Origin: Idiomarina loihiensis
GTDB lineage: Bacteria > Pseudomonadota > Gammaproteobacteria > Enterobacterales > Alteromonadaceae
Reading direction: 5' to 3'
Assembly: GCF_024584785.1 (NCBI RefSeq)
Contig: NZ_CP074112.1
Span: 1,426,001-1,490,000, forward strand
DNA length: 64,000 nt
Positions within the stretch are counted from its first letter, which is position 1; each line of letters begins with the position of its first letter. Of the stretch, positions 1 through 9,325 are shown piece after piece. Under the pieces are notes generated by a model that was not told where the DNA came from, made no database searches, and saw only the letters and a program-made list of their open reading frames with translations. Both the position numbers and the translations under genes were made by a program.

Positions 1-1359
1 TGCTAACACAAAGGCTAAATGACGATCTAAGCCCTCTAAGTTAAGCAATGATTCATCTGGCTCTGCACTCTCTAACGACTCTTCTGTGGCTAATGCACGA
101 GTTGTTAGTACCGCTTTCGCGCGGCTGCGTAGCTCTTCAACAATATCTTCGTCCATCCCCTCAATTTCCAGTAATTCATCTACTGGAACATAAGCGATTT
201 CTTCTAACGAGGAGAAGCCTTCGTCAACTAATACGCTGGCAAAATCTTCGTCAATGCCAAGGTTCTTAGTGAACAAATCAAGTACTTTCTGTGCTTCAGC
301 TTCGTTCTTCTCAGTAAAGTCAGCAACGGACATCACGTTCAACTGCCAACCCGTTAGCTGACTGGCTAAACGCACGTTTTGCCCAGCTTTACCAATGGCT
401 TGGGCAAGATTGCCTTCTTCTACCGCGATATCCATGGTGTGTGCTTCTTCGTCAACCACAATCGCTGCGACTTCGGCCGGTGCCATTGCGTTAATAACGA
501 ATTGGGCTGGATTATCATCCCACAACACGATATCAACGCGTTCGCCACCTAACTCACCGGAAACTGCTTGAACCCGCGCGCCACGCATACCAACACAAGC
601 GCCAACAGGGTCAATCCGACGGTCATTGCTCTTCACGGCGATTTTCGCGCGTGAACCAGGGTCACGAGCGGCACCACGAATCTCAATCATTTCTTCGCCA
701 ATTTCTGGCACTTCAATGCGGAAAAGTTCGATTAAGAAGTCCGGATGGGTACGGCTAACAAATAATTGCGCACCGCGTGCTTCAGGACGCACGTCAAACA
801 GCACGCCACGAACTCGGTCGCCGGCGCGAACTGATTCGCGTGGCAACATGTCTTCACGATAAATAATCGCTTCAGCGTTGTTACCAAGATCCAAAATCAC
901 ATGCTCACGATTGGCGCGTTTGACCGTACCTGTCACCAGCTCACCCACTTGATCTTGATATTCTTCAACTACTTTAGCGCGCTCAGCTTCGCGTACTTTC
1001 TGTACGATCACCTGCTTGGCGGTTTGAGTGGTAATGCGATCAAACTCAATCGAGTCGATTTGCTCTTCAACATAATCGCCGGCTTGTACTGAGTCGTCCT
1101 CGTACTGGGCCGCAGCTAAGCTGATTTCGCGATAAGGGTGCTCTAGCGGTTGTTCGCTATCATCCACCACTAACCAGCGGCGAAACGTATCAAATTCGCC
1201 AGTTTGGCGATTAATGCTGACGCGTACTTCGATATCGCCTTCGTATTTTTTCTTTGTTGCGTGCGCAAGTGCTGATTCTAATGCTTCGAAAATCTTTTCT
1301 TTCGATACATCTTTTTCGTTAGAAACTGCTTCTGCAACCAATAAAATTTCTTTTGCCAT
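1..1359 (-). CDS. nusA: Transcription termination/antitermination factor NusA (C-terminus beyond the window)
   Basis: NusA binds RNA polymerase and modulates pausing, intrinsic termination and antitermination. The frame opens at the ATG complementary to 1357-1359 ([20 protein letters not shown]) and runs without a stop to base 1, giving 453 codons. E. coli NusA has about 495 residues, so only the last part is missing. Visible in order are the N-terminal polymerase-binding domain, an S1 domain ([20 protein letters not shown]), KH domains ([20 protein letters not shown] and a second [11 protein letters not shown] motif) and the first helix-hairpin-helix acidic repeat. It lies 24 bp downstream of rimP in the same direction, the conserved rimP-nusA-infB order. 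infB would be expected to the left of base 1. Confidence 0.97.
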   Translation of the reverse strand, partial: MAKEILLVAEAVSNEKDVSKEKIFEALESALAHATKKKYEGDIEVRVSINRQTGEFDTFRRWLVVDDSEQPLEHPYREISLAAAQYEDDSVQAGDYVEEQIDSIEFDRITTQTAKQVIVQKVREAERAKVVEEYQDQVGELVTGTVKRANREHVILDLGNNAEAIIYREDMLPRESVRAGDRVRGVLFDVRPEARGAQLFVSRTHPDFLIELFRIEVPEIGEEMIEIRGAARDPGSRAKIAVKSNDRRIDPVGACVGMRGARVQAVSGELGGERVDIVLWDDNPAQFVINAMAPAEVAAIVVDEEAHTMDIAVEEGNLAQAIGKAGQNVRLASQLTGWQLNVMSVADFTEKNEAEAQKVLDLFTKNLGIDEDFASVLVDEGFSSLEEIAYVPVDELLEIEGMDEDIVEELRSRAKAVLTTRALATEESLESAEPDESLLNLEGLDRHLAFVLA

Positions 1360-1383
1360 TGTTCTGCCTCGCCTACGCAATCC

Positions 1384-1851
1384 TTAGTTAAACTGAGGAA
1401 CTAAATGAGCTTTCTTAATGGATGACTGCGCTACTTTCAGGGCTTCACCATCAACGTTAAATTCTACGTAATCGCCATCAACAGCAGCAATTACACCTTT
1501 AAATTTGCGTTTACCTTGCTGTGCTACAGTTAATTCTACCGCAGCGGTCTCGCCAAGGTAGTCTGCATACTGACTCGCGTTGAAAAACGGACGTTCCATA
1601 CCTGGCGAGGATACTTCTAAAAAGTATTCCGTGCTGATAGGGTCTTCTACGTCTAAAATTGCGCTTACCTGATGGCTTACCGCCGCACAGTTATCAACGC
1701 TCACGCCATCGGCATGATCAATATAAACACGTAAGGTTGAATGTTTACCTGCCCGCACAAATTCCACGCCCCAAAGGGTGAAATCTAAAGCAGCTACTGC
1801 AGGTTCTAACATCTCAAATAAACGATCTTCAACTCGAGCCAAGTTTGCCAA
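1384..1851 (-). CDS. rimP: Ribosome maturation factor RimP
   Basis: RimP assists maturation of the 30S subunit. The 155-residue product matches the family in length and order: an N-terminal alpha/beta domain with the typical GVEFVRAGKHSTLRVYIDH stretch, the VSHQVSAILDVEDPI region and the signature YFLEVSSPGMERPF, then a C-terminal Sm-like beta-barrel ending in KKAHLVPQF. The ATG at 1851 is preceded by AGGAG about 5 bases upstream. It sits between the initiator tRNA and nusA, as in E. coli (metY-rimP-nusA). An intrinsic-terminator-like hairpin ends only about 10 bases before its start codon, so expression may depend on readthrough or on a promoter in the 90 bp between the two upstream hairpins. 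Confidence 0.96.
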   Translation of the reverse strand: MANLARVEDRLFEMLEPAVAALDFTLWGVEFVRAGKHSTLRVYIDHADGVSVDNCAAVSHQVSAILDVEDPISTEYFLEVSSPGMERPFFNASQYADYLGETAAVELTVAQQGKRKFKGVIAAVDGDYVEFNVDGEALKVAQSSIKKAHLVPQFN

Positions 1852-1861
1852 CTCCTAAAAA

Positions 1862-1883
1862 CAAAAAAAGGGCGTCATCGCCC
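1862..1883 (-). terminator. Hairpin plus U-tract just upstream of rimP
   Basis: On the minus strand a GGGCG/CGCCC stem (1870-1874 with 1879-1883, 4-nt loop) is followed by eight T (1862-1869). This is the form of a Rho-independent terminator, but it sits directly in front of the rimP ribosome-binding site. It may act as an attenuator for rimP-nusA rather than as an operon end. Confidence 0.7.
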
Positions 1884-1972
1884 AGTGTTATTGACTGCCA
1901 ATTCATTGTATTAAGGGCGTTTATACCAACGTCTTACGCTTAACACAGATGCTGCAGCAGAGGTCACATAGT

Positions 1973-2000
1973 AAAAAGCCCCGAACTGCTGCGGGGCTTT
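1973..2000 (-). terminator. Terminator of the tRNA-Leu/tRNA-fMet transcript
   Basis: A 7-bp stem, AGCCCCG/CGGGGCT (1977-1983 with 1992-1998), is flanked by A and T runs. It lies 23 bp downstream of the tRNA-fMet 3' end on the minus strand. The symmetric A/T flanks would allow function in both directions. Confidence 0.85.
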
Positions 2001-2023
2001 TAGAACACTGGACCCTTTGTAAT

Positions 2024-2100
<77 letters not shown>

Positions 2101-2163
2101 TCCGAAAACGAATCCATATTATAAAGATTTTGGCTACAAACGCAACCGTAGCCGTTGTAAATT

Positions 2164-2248
2164 TGGTGCGGATGGCGGGACTTGAACCCGCACGCCCTAA
2201 AGCACTACCCCCTCAAGATAGCGTGTCTACCAATTCCACCACATCCGC
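2164..2248 (-). tRNA. leuU: tRNA-Leu (GAG)
   Basis: The 85-nt class II tRNA has a long variable arm, encoded CCA (complement of 2164-2166) and anticodon loop TTGAGGG with anticodon GAG. It starts 47 bp downstream of the secG stop, the same secG-leuU arrangement as in E. coli. No clear promoter is visible in the 47-bp gap, so it probably depends on transcription from secG. Confidence 0.96.
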
Positions 2249-2295
2249 AAATCTGTTACTAACTCAGCACCACTAACGAACCCTACTCAGAGGTC

Positions 2296-2622
2296 TTAGT
2301 TTGACCCTGGCACGTCGCTATCGTTGCTTGGTACTGTCGGCACTTCTTCTTGCATCATGTCTAAGTCATCAAACTGGCTGCCTGCATCGCCATTACCGGC
2401 GGCTAGGTTACCAAGAACCAGACTCAACACAAAAAAGATAACCGCTAAAATAGCTGTGGTACGAGTTAAAAAGTTACCCGAACCGCTTGAGCCAAACACA
2501 GTATTTGATGCGCCTGCACCAAAAGAAGCGCCCATATCGGCACCTTTACCATGTTGAATCATCACAAAGCCGATCAACATCAAGGCTACGATGAGATAAA
2601 CGATTAGAAAAATCTCGTACAT
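2296..2622 (-). CDS. secG: SecYEG translocon subunit SecG
   Basis: SecG is the small non-essential subunit of the inner-membrane SecYEG channel. The 108-residue product has two hydrophobic segments (about residues 3-20 and 55-74) joined by the conserved cytosolic loop with GKGADMGASFGAGASNTVFG. The C-terminus is acidic and low in complexity. Length matches the family (110 in E. coli). It begins 3 bp after the tpiA stop, so the two are translationally close, and it is followed by tRNA-Leu and tRNA-fMet. Confidence 0.96.
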   Translation of the reverse strand: MYEIFLIVYLIVALMLIGFVMIQHGKGADMGASFGAGASNTVFGSSGSGNFLTRTTAILAVIFFVLSLVLGNLAAGNGDAGSQFDDLDMMQEEVPTVPSNDSDVPGSN

Positions 2623-2625
2623 AAT

Positions 2626-3384
2626 TTAATTACTCCGGGCCTGAGCTGCAGTACAAATCGCCACGAATTGTTCGGGCTGTAAACTTGCACCGCCAATCAA
2701 ACCACCATCAATATCAGCTTCAGCAAACAGTTCTGAAGCATTATCAGCCTTCACGCTGCCACCGTACAAAACCTGTACTGCGGCGCCTGCCGACCCAAAT
2801 TTTTCTTGCAGCCAGTGCCGTATAAAACCATGCACTTCTTGCGCTTGCGCTGGCGACGCTGTTAATCCCGTGCCAATCGCCCAAACTGGCTCATAAGCCA
2901 CCACGAGGCGTTCGCATGCAGACACTTGCGCTAAGGCTTCACTAAGCTGCGCCTCGACCACGGCAAAGGTTGCCCCTTGTTCACGTTGTTCGGCACTTTC
3001 ACCCACACACAGCACAGCGGTAAAACGTGAATCAGCTAGCACTTGACCTAGTTTCTGAGCGATCCGAGCTTCCGAATCACCGTAACACTGGCGGCGTTCA
3101 GAATGACCAATCAGTACCCATTGCGCGCCAGCTTCATGCACTAGCGCTAAACTATGCTCACCAGTGTGCGCACCATCAGCATGTTCATTCACATCCTGCG
3201 CACCTAACGCAACCACACCCGGTTGCGCTTGCCACACCGGCAATAATACTGCAGGTGGACAGACGACCACAGTCACGTCCGCGTAGTGCGCCTGCTGTTG
3301 TTGCAGGGCCTCACTTAATTCAGCAACTAATGCGCGGTTGCCGTTCATTTTCCAGTTAGCTATCACTAACGGTTGGCGTTGCAT
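2626..3384 (-). CDS. tpiA: Triosephosphate isomerase
   Basis: This cytosolic glycolytic enzyme interconverts dihydroxyacetone phosphate and glyceraldehyde 3-phosphate. The 252-residue TIM barrel carries the active-site lysine in NWKMNG near the N-terminus, the electrophilic histidine in IGHSERRQ, the catalytic glutamate in AYEPVWAIGTG, and the phosphate-gripping motifs YGGSVK and GGLIGGAS. I chose the ATG at 3384 because AGAGG lies 5-6 bases upstream. An in-frame ATG at 3402 would add six residues but has no ribosome-binding site. It is inserted between glmM and secG, an arrangement found in many gammaproteobacteria but not in E. coli. Confidence 0.96.
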   Translation of the reverse strand: MQRQPLVIANWKMNGNRALVAELSEALQQQQAHYADVTVVVCPPAVLLPVWQAQPGVVALGAQDVNEHADGAHTGEHSLALVHEAGAQWVLIGHSERRQCYGDSEARIAQKLGQVLADSRFTAVLCVGESAEQREQGATFAVVEAQLSEALAQVSACERLVVAYEPVWAIGTGLTASPAQAQEVHGFIRHWLQEKFGSAGAAVQVLYGGSVKADNASELFAEADIDGGLIGGASLQPEQFVAICTAAQARSN

Positions 3385-3474
3385 CGGAACCTCTGACTTC
3401 ATTGAGAGCGGCGAGATATTACATAACCTCGCCGAAACTTACAAGCGGTGAATGACGATTTGTTAACGAACTGA

Positions 3475-4815
3475 TTAATTACTAGCCGCTTCTACTTCGC
3501 TAGCAATTTCTTCAGCATACGCGCGCACTTTATTGCCATCCTGACCTTCGACCATGACTCGAATGAGCGGCTCGGTACCAGACTTACGCAATAACACCCG
3601 GCCGTTATTACCCAGCGCTTGCTCTACTTCACTTACTACCGCTTGCACATTAGCCGCAGCTAACGGATCGGTACCGGCGGTAAAGCGTACGTTGATCAAG
3701 GCTTGCGGCGCTTTTACCAAGGGTGCCAGCAACTCGTCCAAGCTGCGTTGCTCACGCTGCATCGCCGTCAAGACCTGCAATCCAGCAATAATACCATCAC
3801 CGGTACTATGAAATTGGCGATTAATAATATGGCCAGAATTTTCACCGCCAATGCGCCAATCACGTTTGACCAACTCTTCCATCACGTAGCGGTCGCCTAC
3901 TTTGGCACGCACAAACGGAATCCGACGGTCAGTAAAGAATTTTTCTAGGGCGAAATTACTCATCAAGGTTCCGACAATACCGCCTTGCAACAAACCATCT
4001 TGCTGCGCCGCTCGGGCCAGAATAAATAACACATCATCGCCGTCAACAATGCGCCCAGTAGCCGTCACCATCATGATCCGATCGCCGTCGCCATCAAGCG
4101 CAAAGCCCAAGTCAGCTTTACGCGCTAACACTTCGTCGCGTAGTGCATCTAAATGAGTGGCGCCACATTTTTCATTAATATTGATGCCGTTCGGTTCAGT
4201 GCCAATTTCCCAAATATCTGCACCTAGCTCACGCAACACATCGGGCGCTATGTGGTAGGTTGCGCCATGGGCACAGTCCACCACAATCCGCATCCCTTTG
4301 AGCGATAAATCAGAAGGAAACACGCTCTTGCAAAACTCAATATAACGCCCAGGCGCATCATCAATGCGGCTAGCTCGTCCCATGTGCTCAGACGGCACAC
4401 AAACAAGCGGCTCATCTAACAGACGCTCAATTTCTGCTTCGACATGGTCTGGCAGTTTACTACCTGAGTCGGAGAAAAATTTAATCCCGTTATCGTAATA
4501 AGGATTATGTGAGGCACTGATAACAATGCCCGCAGCAGCACGGAAATTACGCGTGAGATAGGCTACCGCTGGCGTTGGCATCGGTCCCAAAAATTCAACA
4601 CTGACGCCGGCTGATAACAACCCCGCCTCGAGGGCAGATTCCAACATATACCCAGATAAACGGGTATCTTTACCTACCAATACACGCTGATTGCCACTGG
4701 CCGACAGCACGGTACCAGCTGCCCAACCCAGTTTCACCGCGAAATCCGGAGTGATAGGGAAATCACCTACTCGACCACGCACCCCGTCGGTGCCAAAATA
4801 TTTACGCTGACTCAA
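3475..4815 (-). CDS. glmM: Phosphoglucosamine mutase
   Basis: GlmM converts glucosamine 6-phosphate to glucosamine 1-phosphate, feeding UDP-GlcNAc and so peptidoglycan and lipopolysaccharide. The 446-residue protein begins with [10 protein letters not shown], has the phosphoserine loop [15 protein letters not shown], the metal-binding DGDGDR, the sugar loop GGENSGH and the phosphate loop [15 protein letters not shown], all in the expected order. Length matches E. coli GlmM (445). Its start codon overlaps the folP stop by 4 bp, indicating translational coupling. Confidence 0.97.
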   Translation of the reverse strand: MSQRKYFGTDGVRGRVGDFPITPDFAVKLGWAAGTVLSASGNQRVLVGKDTRLSGYMLESALEAGLLSAGVSVEFLGPMPTPAVAYLTRNFRAAAGIVISASHNPYYDNGIKFFSDSGSKLPDHVEAEIERLLDEPLVCVPSEHMGRASRIDDAPGRYIEFCKSVFPSDLSLKGMRIVVDCAHGATYHIAPDVLRELGADIWEIGTEPNGININEKCGATHLDALRDEVLARKADLGFALDGDGDRIMMVTATGRIVDGDDVLFILARAAQQDGLLQGGIVGTLMSNFALEKFFTDRRIPFVRAKVGDRYVMEELVKRDWRIGGENSGHIINRQFHSTGDGIIAGLQVLTAMQREQRSLDELLAPLVKAPQALINVRFTAGTDPLAAANVQAVVSEVEQALGNNGRVLLRKSGTEPLIRVMVEGQDGNKVRAYAEEIASEVEAASN

Positions 4816-5624
4816 CAGTTTTCTCCTGCCAAGGTTGCTGCAACCACCTGCATTGCATCAACCGTTTCCTTGACATCATGAACACGGATAATCCGTGCGC
4901 CCTTCATTGCCGCTATCGTTGCCCCAGCAATACTGGCTGCTAGGCGCTCTGCTACCGCTCGTCCGGTCACCTGACCTAACATGGATTTACGCGATAGACC
5001 GATTAGTAATGGCAATTGCAATTTATGCAGCGCTTCAAGTCGCTGCAACAGTTGGTAATTATGCCCTAGGCTCTTGCCAAAACCAAAGCCTGGATCCAAA
5101 TAAATGTTTTGTTTTTGTATTCCAGCTTGTGTGCAAAGGTTAACACGCTGCTGTAAAAACTCACTCACCTCAGCTACCACGTCATCGTATTGGGGTTGCT
5201 GCTGCATCGTTCGCGGCTGGCCTTGCATGTGCATCAAGCAGACTAATACCGCGGGATGTTGTGCTAACAGCTCCACTGCACCCTCTTCGCGCAAGGCATT
5301 GACGTCGTTGACCATGGTCACGCCAGCCGCGATGGCTTCGCGCATCACCGCCGGTTTAGTAGTGTCTACGGATAACTTCACGTCAAACCGTTGGCGCAGC
5401 GCTGTCACTACCGGAGTGACTCGTTCCAGTTCGGCCTCTACCGCCACCGCAGCGCTGCCAGGACGGGTAGATTCGCCGCCAATATCTAACCAACTGGCAC
5501 CAGCCGCAAGCATCTGCTCAGCCTGGCGTAAAGCCGCATCTAAATTGTTAAAACGACCACCATCAGAAAACGAGTCAGGCGTGACATTTAAAATGCCCAT
5601 CACCTCGATTGGCGCACTCATCAA
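4812..5624 (-). CDS. folP: Dihydropteroate synthase
   Basis: FolP condenses 6-hydroxymethyl-7,8-dihydropterin pyrophosphate with p-aminobenzoate in folate synthesis and is the sulfonamide target. The 270-residue TIM barrel shows [27 protein letters not shown], the VNDVNALR loop, [17 protein letters not shown] and the C-terminal IIRVHDV. It overlaps glmM by 4 bp. An ftsH terminator lies immediately upstream (5664-5690), so folP-glmM may depend on readthrough or on a weak promoter in the 70-bp gap. Confidence 0.96.
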   Translation of the reverse strand: MMSAPIEVMGILNVTPDSFSDGGRFNNLDAALRQAEQMLAAGASWLDIGGESTRPGSAAVAVEAELERVTPVVTALRQRFDVKLSVDTTKPAVMREAIAAGVTMVNDVNALREEGAVELLAQHPAVLVCLMHMQGQPRTMQQQPQYDDVVAEVSEFLQQRVNLCTQAGIQKQNIYLDPGFGFGKSLGHNYQLLQRLEALHKLQLPLLIGLSRKSMLGQVTGRAVAERLAASIAGATIAAMKGARIIRVHDVKETVDAMQVVAATLAGENC

Positions 5625-5663
5625 TTGGGTTCCTTATCGCTATTCATTCAGATCAAACTGGGT

Positions 5664-5690
5664 AAAAAAAAGCCCCGACTTGCGGGGCTT
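5664..5690 (-). terminator. Terminator downstream of ftsH
   Basis: The stem AGCCCCG/CGGGGCT (5671-5677 with 5683-5689) is followed on the minus strand by seven further T (5664-5670). It lies in the 73-bp gap between the ftsH stop and the folP start. Confidence 0.85.
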
Positions 5691-5697
5691 TATCTGC

Positions 5698-7611
5698 TTA
5701 GCTCGCCGATGAATTATCTGCTGGTTCTGCACCAGGCGAAACATCATCTGCTTTGGCTGAACTGTCACCATCTTTGTTGCTGTTAGAGCGTTGCTGCCAA
5801 TCACGTGGCTCACGCACATCACGGCGATTCATCAAATCATCGATTTGATCCGCATCAATGGTTTCATATTTCATTAATGCGTCTTTCATGGTGTGTAGAA
5901 TATCTACGTTTTCTTCCAAAATACGTTTAGCTCGATCGTAGTTACGATCAATAAGCAGCTTCACTTCTTGGTCGATGGCACGTGCGGTATCGTCAGACAT
6001 ATGTTTGTGCTGAGTGACCGAGCGGCCCAAAAAGACTTCGTTTTCATCATCAGCATAGAGCAACGGCCCCATTTTTTCTGACAAGCCCCATTGCGTCACC
6101 ATCTTACGTGCAATTTGTGTAGCCCGCTCAATGTCGTTCGAAGCACCGGTCGTGACTTTCTCAAATCCATAGATGATTTCTTCTGCCAAGCGGCCCCCAA
6201 ACAAACTAGAAATCATACTTTCTAGGTACTGCTTAGAGTGACTTACGCGATCTTGTTCCGGCAGGTACATGGTCACCCCAAGCGCTCGTCCACGCGGGAT
6301 AATCGACACCTTATAAACAGGATCATGCTCTGGCACCAAACGTCCGACAATCGCGTGACCCGCTTCATGATAGGCCGTCATAGCCTTCTCATCTTCGGTC
6401 ATCACCATCGAGCGGCGCTCTGCCCCCATCATGATCTTGTCTTTAGCCTTTTCAAACTCTTCCATAGCAACAACTTTCTTGTTGGTACGGGCAGCAAATA
6501 ACGCTGCTTCGTTCACTAAGTTAGCTAAATCTGCACCAGAAAATCCTGGCGTACCGCGCGCAATTAACGAGGCATCGACATCTTTGCCCAGTGGTACTTT
6601 ACGCATGTGTACTTTCAATATCTGCTCGCGTCCGCGCACATCCGGTAAACCAACCACTACTTGGCGGTCGAACCGACCTGGACGTAACAGCGCCGGGTCC
6701 AAGACATCAGGGCGGTTGGTTGCGGCAATCACGATAATACCTTCGTTGCCTTCAAAACCGTCCATCTCTACCAGCATTTGGTTAAGAGTCTGTTCACGCT
6801 CGTCATGACCACCACCTAAGCCGGCGCCACGCTGGCGACCTACCGCATCAATCTCATCGATAAAGATGATGCAAGGTGCTGACTTCTTCGCTTGTTCGAA
6901 CATGTCACGTACCCGCGAGGCACCCACACCAACGAACATTTCTACGAAATCAGAACCTGAGATAGAGAAGAAAGGCACCCGTGCTTCACCGGCAATAGCT
7001 TTGGCTAGCAAGGTTTTACCTGTACCTGGTGGCCCCACCATCAACACGCCTTTAGGAATTTTGCCACCTAGGTGTTGGAACCGAGTCGGATCTTTCAAAT
7101 AATCCACCAGCTCGCTGACTTCTTCTTTGGCTTCGTCACAGCCGGCCACGTCTGCAAAGGTCGTTTTAATCTGGTCTTCACTCATCAAGCGAGCTTTGCT
7201 TTTGCCAAACGACATAGCGCCCTTACCACCGCCACCTTGCATTTGTCGCATGAAGAAAATCCACACGCCAATCAGCAATAACATCGGGAACCATGAAATG
7301 AAGATCGAAGCCAAAATGCTTGGCTCTTCAGGTAGCTTGCCGTTAACTTCTACGTTGTTATCCAACAAGTCATTCAATAAGTCAGGATCCGATGCGGTTG
7401 GGATGACCGTGGTAAAATTTTCACCCGTACGCGACTGCGCTTTGATAACGCGGCCGTCGATGTCAACTTTGCGCACCCCACCGTTATGCACTTGCGTGAT
7501 AAATTGGCTGTAAGCAACATTCGAGTTACTTGCGCCACCGGGACTAAAACTGTTAAATACCGTCATAAGTACGACGGCGATTACCAGCCATAAAATCAGA
7601 TTTTTTGCCAT
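5698..7611 (-). CDS. ftsH: ATP-dependent zinc metalloprotease FtsH
   Basis: FtsH is a hexameric inner-membrane AAA protease that degrades membrane proteins and regulators such as sigma-32 and LpxC. The 637-residue protein has an N-terminal membrane segment ([19 protein letters not shown]), a second one near residue 100, the Walker A GPPGTGKT, Walker [12 protein letters not shown], the second region of homology ending in RPGRFDRQ, the zinc motif HEAGH and a distal metal ligand in [11 protein letters not shown] Ser/Asp/Ala-rich tail follows. I prefer ATG 7611; an in-frame TTG at 7620 would add three residues. It is 54 bp downstream of rlmE and probably shares the heat-shock promoter found there. 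Confidence 0.97.
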   Translation of the reverse strand: MAKNLILWLVIAVVLMTVFNSFSPGGASNSNVAYSQFITQVHNGGVRKVDIDGRVIKAQSRTGENFTTVIPTASDPDLLNDLLDNNVEVNGKLPEEPSILASIFISWFPMLLLIGVWIFFMRQMQGGGGKGAMSFGKSKARLMSEDQIKTTFADVAGCDEAKEEVSELVDYLKDPTRFQHLGGKIPKGVLMVGPPGTGKTLLAKAIAGEARVPFFSISGSDFVEMFVGVGASRVRDMFEQAKKSAPCIIFIDEIDAVGRQRGAGLGGGHDEREQTLNQMLVEMDGFEGNEGIIVIAATNRPDVLDPALLRPGRFDRQVVVGLPDVRGREQILKVHMRKVPLGKDVDASLIARGTPGFSGADLANLVNEAALFAARTNKKVVAMEEFEKAKDKIMMGAERRSMVMTEDEKAMTAYHEAGHAIVGRLVPEHDPVYKVSIIPRGRALGVTMYLPEQDRVSHSKQYLESMISSLFGGRLAEEIIYGFEKVTTGASNDIERATQIARKMVTQWGLSEKMGPLLYADDENEVFLGRSVTQHKHMSDDTARAIDQEVKLLIDRNYDRAKRILEENVDILHTMKDALMKYETIDADQIDDLMNRRDVREPRDWQQRSNSNKDGDSSAKADDVSPGAEPADNSSAS

Positions 7612-7665
7612 ATCGCTCAAAGCCGACTACCTCTTGTTTGCATTTGTAGCACGCCCTACAGGGTA

Positions 7666-8292
7666 CTACAGTTTATAACCTGTCGCTACCAGATACACTT
7701 CTCTAGAACGTGCCCGAGAAGAATCTGGTTTACGCGTGCGCACAACTTTAAATGCTGCTCTAACTGCCTTTAGATATTCTTCAAAGCCTTGCCCATGAAA
7801 AACTTTGACCACAAAGCTACCATTTGGTTTGAGTACTTGATGGCACATTTCTAAGGCCAACTCTACCAAATAGATGGCGCGCGGCTGGTCCACGTTGTCG
7901 TTGCCGCTCATGTTAGGCGCCATATCCGACAATACTACATCTACGTTCTTACCGCCGATTCGGTCCAATAACGCATTTAAAACTGCTTCTTCACGAAAGT
8001 CACCCTCTAAAAAGTCGACTCCGGCGATTGCGTCCATCGGTAGAATATCACAAGCAATAACTTGACAGTTACCCTGCAGGGTATCCACGACATATTGTGA
8101 CCAGCCCCCAGGGGCCGCTCCTAAGTCTACTACCGTCATACCTTGGCGCAATAAGTTATCGCGCTTTTGTATTTCGTCTATTTTAAACACAGCACGCGAG
8201 CGCAAACCCTGCTTTTGCGCTTTTTGTACATAATGATCACTAAAGTGCTCTTGCAGCCAACGCGTACTGCTGGCCGAACGTTTTTTACCCAT
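7666..8292 (-). CDS. rlmE: 23S rRNA 2'-O-ribose U2552 methyltransferase RlmE (FtsJ/RrmJ)
   Basis: This SAM-dependent heat-shock methyltransferase modifies U2552 in the A-loop of 23S rRNA on assembled 50S subunits. The 208-residue product (E. coli 209) shows the SAM motif [14 protein letters not shown] and the K-D-K-E tetrad elements: an early lysine in the [10 protein letters not shown] region, the aspartate in [10 protein letters not shown], the lysine in FVVKVFHG and the glutamate in RSREVYLVA. It is the first gene before ftsH, as in E. coli, with a sigma-32-type promoter upstream. Confidence 0.97.
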   Translation of the reverse strand: MGKKRSASSTRWLQEHFSDHYVQKAQKQGLRSRAVFKIDEIQKRDNLLRQGMTVVDLGAAPGGWSQYVVDTLQGNCQVIACDILPMDAIAGVDFLEGDFREEAVLNALLDRIGGKNVDVVLSDMAPNMSGNDNVDQPRAIYLVELALEMCHQVLKPNGSFVVKVFHGQGFEEYLKAVRAAFKVVRTRKPDSSRARSREVYLVATGYKL

Positions 8293-8323
8293 TTCTTTTC
8301 CACCAAACTGGCTTATTCTACCC

Positions 8324-8352
8324 AGATGGCGGTAGAATAGCGTAAATTCAAG
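8324..8352 (-). promoter_or_regulatory. Sigma-32 (heat-shock) promoter of rlmE-ftsH
   Basis: Read leftwards, the -35 element CTTGAAT (complement of 8346-8352) is followed by a 14-bp spacer and CGCCATCT (complement of 8324-8331). The sigma-32 consensus is CTTGAAA ... CCCCATNT. E. coli rlmE-ftsH is also a sigma-32 operon. The site overlaps a 9-bp inverted repeat (TATTCTACC at 8314-8322, GGTAGAATA at 8331-8339) that supplies a TAGAAT -10-like element in each direction for rlmE and yhbY. Confidence 0.7.
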
Positions 8353-8374
8353 TCATACGTAGGATATATATTAC

Positions 8375-8683
8375 ATGGCAACGGCTTTAACCTTAAGCAA
8401 TAAGCAAAAACAACACCTGAAAAGTTTAGCTCATTCACTCAAACCTGTCGTTTTATTAGGTGGTAATGGCCTTACCGAAGGCGTGATGGCAGAGATCGAA
8501 CTGGCCCTTGAACACCACGAGTTGATTAAAATTAAAGTGCCAGAAGAAGAACGCGAAGTACGTGAACAAATTTATACCACCATCGTTGCTCACACCCAGG
8601 CTTATCGGGTGCAGGTGGTTGGTAAAATCTTAACCCTGTACAAACCAAGCCAAGCCAAAAAGATCAGCTTACCTAAAGCTTAA
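8375..8683 (+). CDS. yhbY: CRS1/YhbY-family ribosome assembly RNA-binding protein
   Basis: YhbY is a small IF3-C-like (CRM domain) RNA-binding protein that associates with pre-50S ribosomes. The 102-residue protein begins LSNKQKQHLKSLAHSLKPVV and contains the CRM core LLGGNGLTEGVMAEIELALEHHELIKIK, including the conserved GxxG-like loop. E. coli YhbY has 97 residues. It is divergent from rlmE-ftsH, the conserved arrangement. Its stop overlaps by 4 bp the stop of the convergent CI-like repressor gene. Confidence 0.94.
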   Translation: MATALTLSNKQKQHLKSLAHSLKPVVLLGGNGLTEGVMAEIELALEHHELIKIKVPEEEREVREQIYTTIVAHTQAYRVQVVGKILTLYKPSQAKKISLPKA

Positions 8684-9216
8684 TCCGCTTGACTTGCCTC
8701 GTTCGGCTGCGCCGTTGCCAGTGCTTTCGCTACCTGGTTCAGTGCAGCCGACAAAATTAATGCCTCGCCTCGCTTCTTAAAATAAGTTTCTGACATCAAT
8801 TGCCGATTGGTTTCGGTCTTAGGTAAATTGTAGCGCTCAAGCACCGGGTCAATTCGATTAATAGCTTCTATCGCTAAATTCATGGCCTGATTCTGTTGAT
8901 ACAGCGGGGTTGACTCATTCAGTTCCCCCAACTGTCCCACGGTTGGGTAAAATAAATCTTCATAAGGCGCGAATAACCAATCTAGCGACACCCTGTGTCG
9001 TAACAAACCTGCAATGATAGGATCGAAGTTAACCGACCCGCGCCGCTTCCAGTTAGCTATGGAGCTTGGCTTAATCCCCAGCCAGCGCATGATACCACTT
9101 GCTGAACGCTCACCAGAGATCAGCGCCAGACGCTCCATTACGGTATCCACATCAGGTATTTCCAAGTTGCTTTTAATAGGGTTCTGTGGTCTATTTTCGT
9201 TTAAGTCATTTGGCAT
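8680..9216 (-). CDS. Phage CI-type HTH repressor-like protein without a peptidase domain
   Basis: The 178-residue product has an N-terminal helix-turn-helix of the bacteriophage CI repressor type at about residues 24-85 (ERLALISGERSASGIMRWLG, then SSIANWKRRG and VSLDWLFAPY). The C-terminal half is charged and helical. It lacks the LexA/CI autocleavage (S24) fold, so RecA-stimulated self-cleavage is not expected. It is divergent from a second small HTH gene, and one copy of a 12-bp inverted repeat overlaps its own start codon, consistent with autoregulation. The pair sits between two conserved housekeeping blocks (yhbY and greA). This may be a domesticated phage switch or a host regulator; no other phage gene is nearby. 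Confidence 0.75.
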   Translation of the reverse strand: MPNDLNENRPQNPIKSNLEIPDVDTVMERLALISGERSASGIMRWLGIKPSSIANWKRRGSVNFDPIIAGLLRHRVSLDWLFAPYEDLFYPTVGQLGELNESTPLYQQNQAMNLAIEAINRIDPVLERYNLPKTETNRQLMSETYFKKRGEALILSAALNQVAKALATAQPNEASQAD

Positions 9217-9245
9217 TTAATTGCTTTTATCTATGTCATTTGACA
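9204..9245. promoter_or_regulatory. Putative operators: two copies of a 12-bp inverted repeat between divergent HTH genes
   Basis: Copy 2 (9234-9245) is TGTCA-TT-TGACA, a perfect 5-bp inverted repeat around 2 bp. Copy 1 (9204-9215), AGTCATTTGGCA, matches it at 10 of 12 positions and overlaps the CI-like start codon. The copies are 30 bp apart centre to centre, about three helical turns. Copy 2 contains TTGACA (9240-9245), usable as a -35 for the rightward gene with a weak AATTAT -10 18 bp downstream. Confidence 0.55.
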
Positions 9246-9325
9246 CAGAAAGACCTTCTTATGAATTATTTTTGAACTCGCGGCGCACGCCAAGTGCACC
9301 GCCCAGGAAAAGACTCAATATACTG

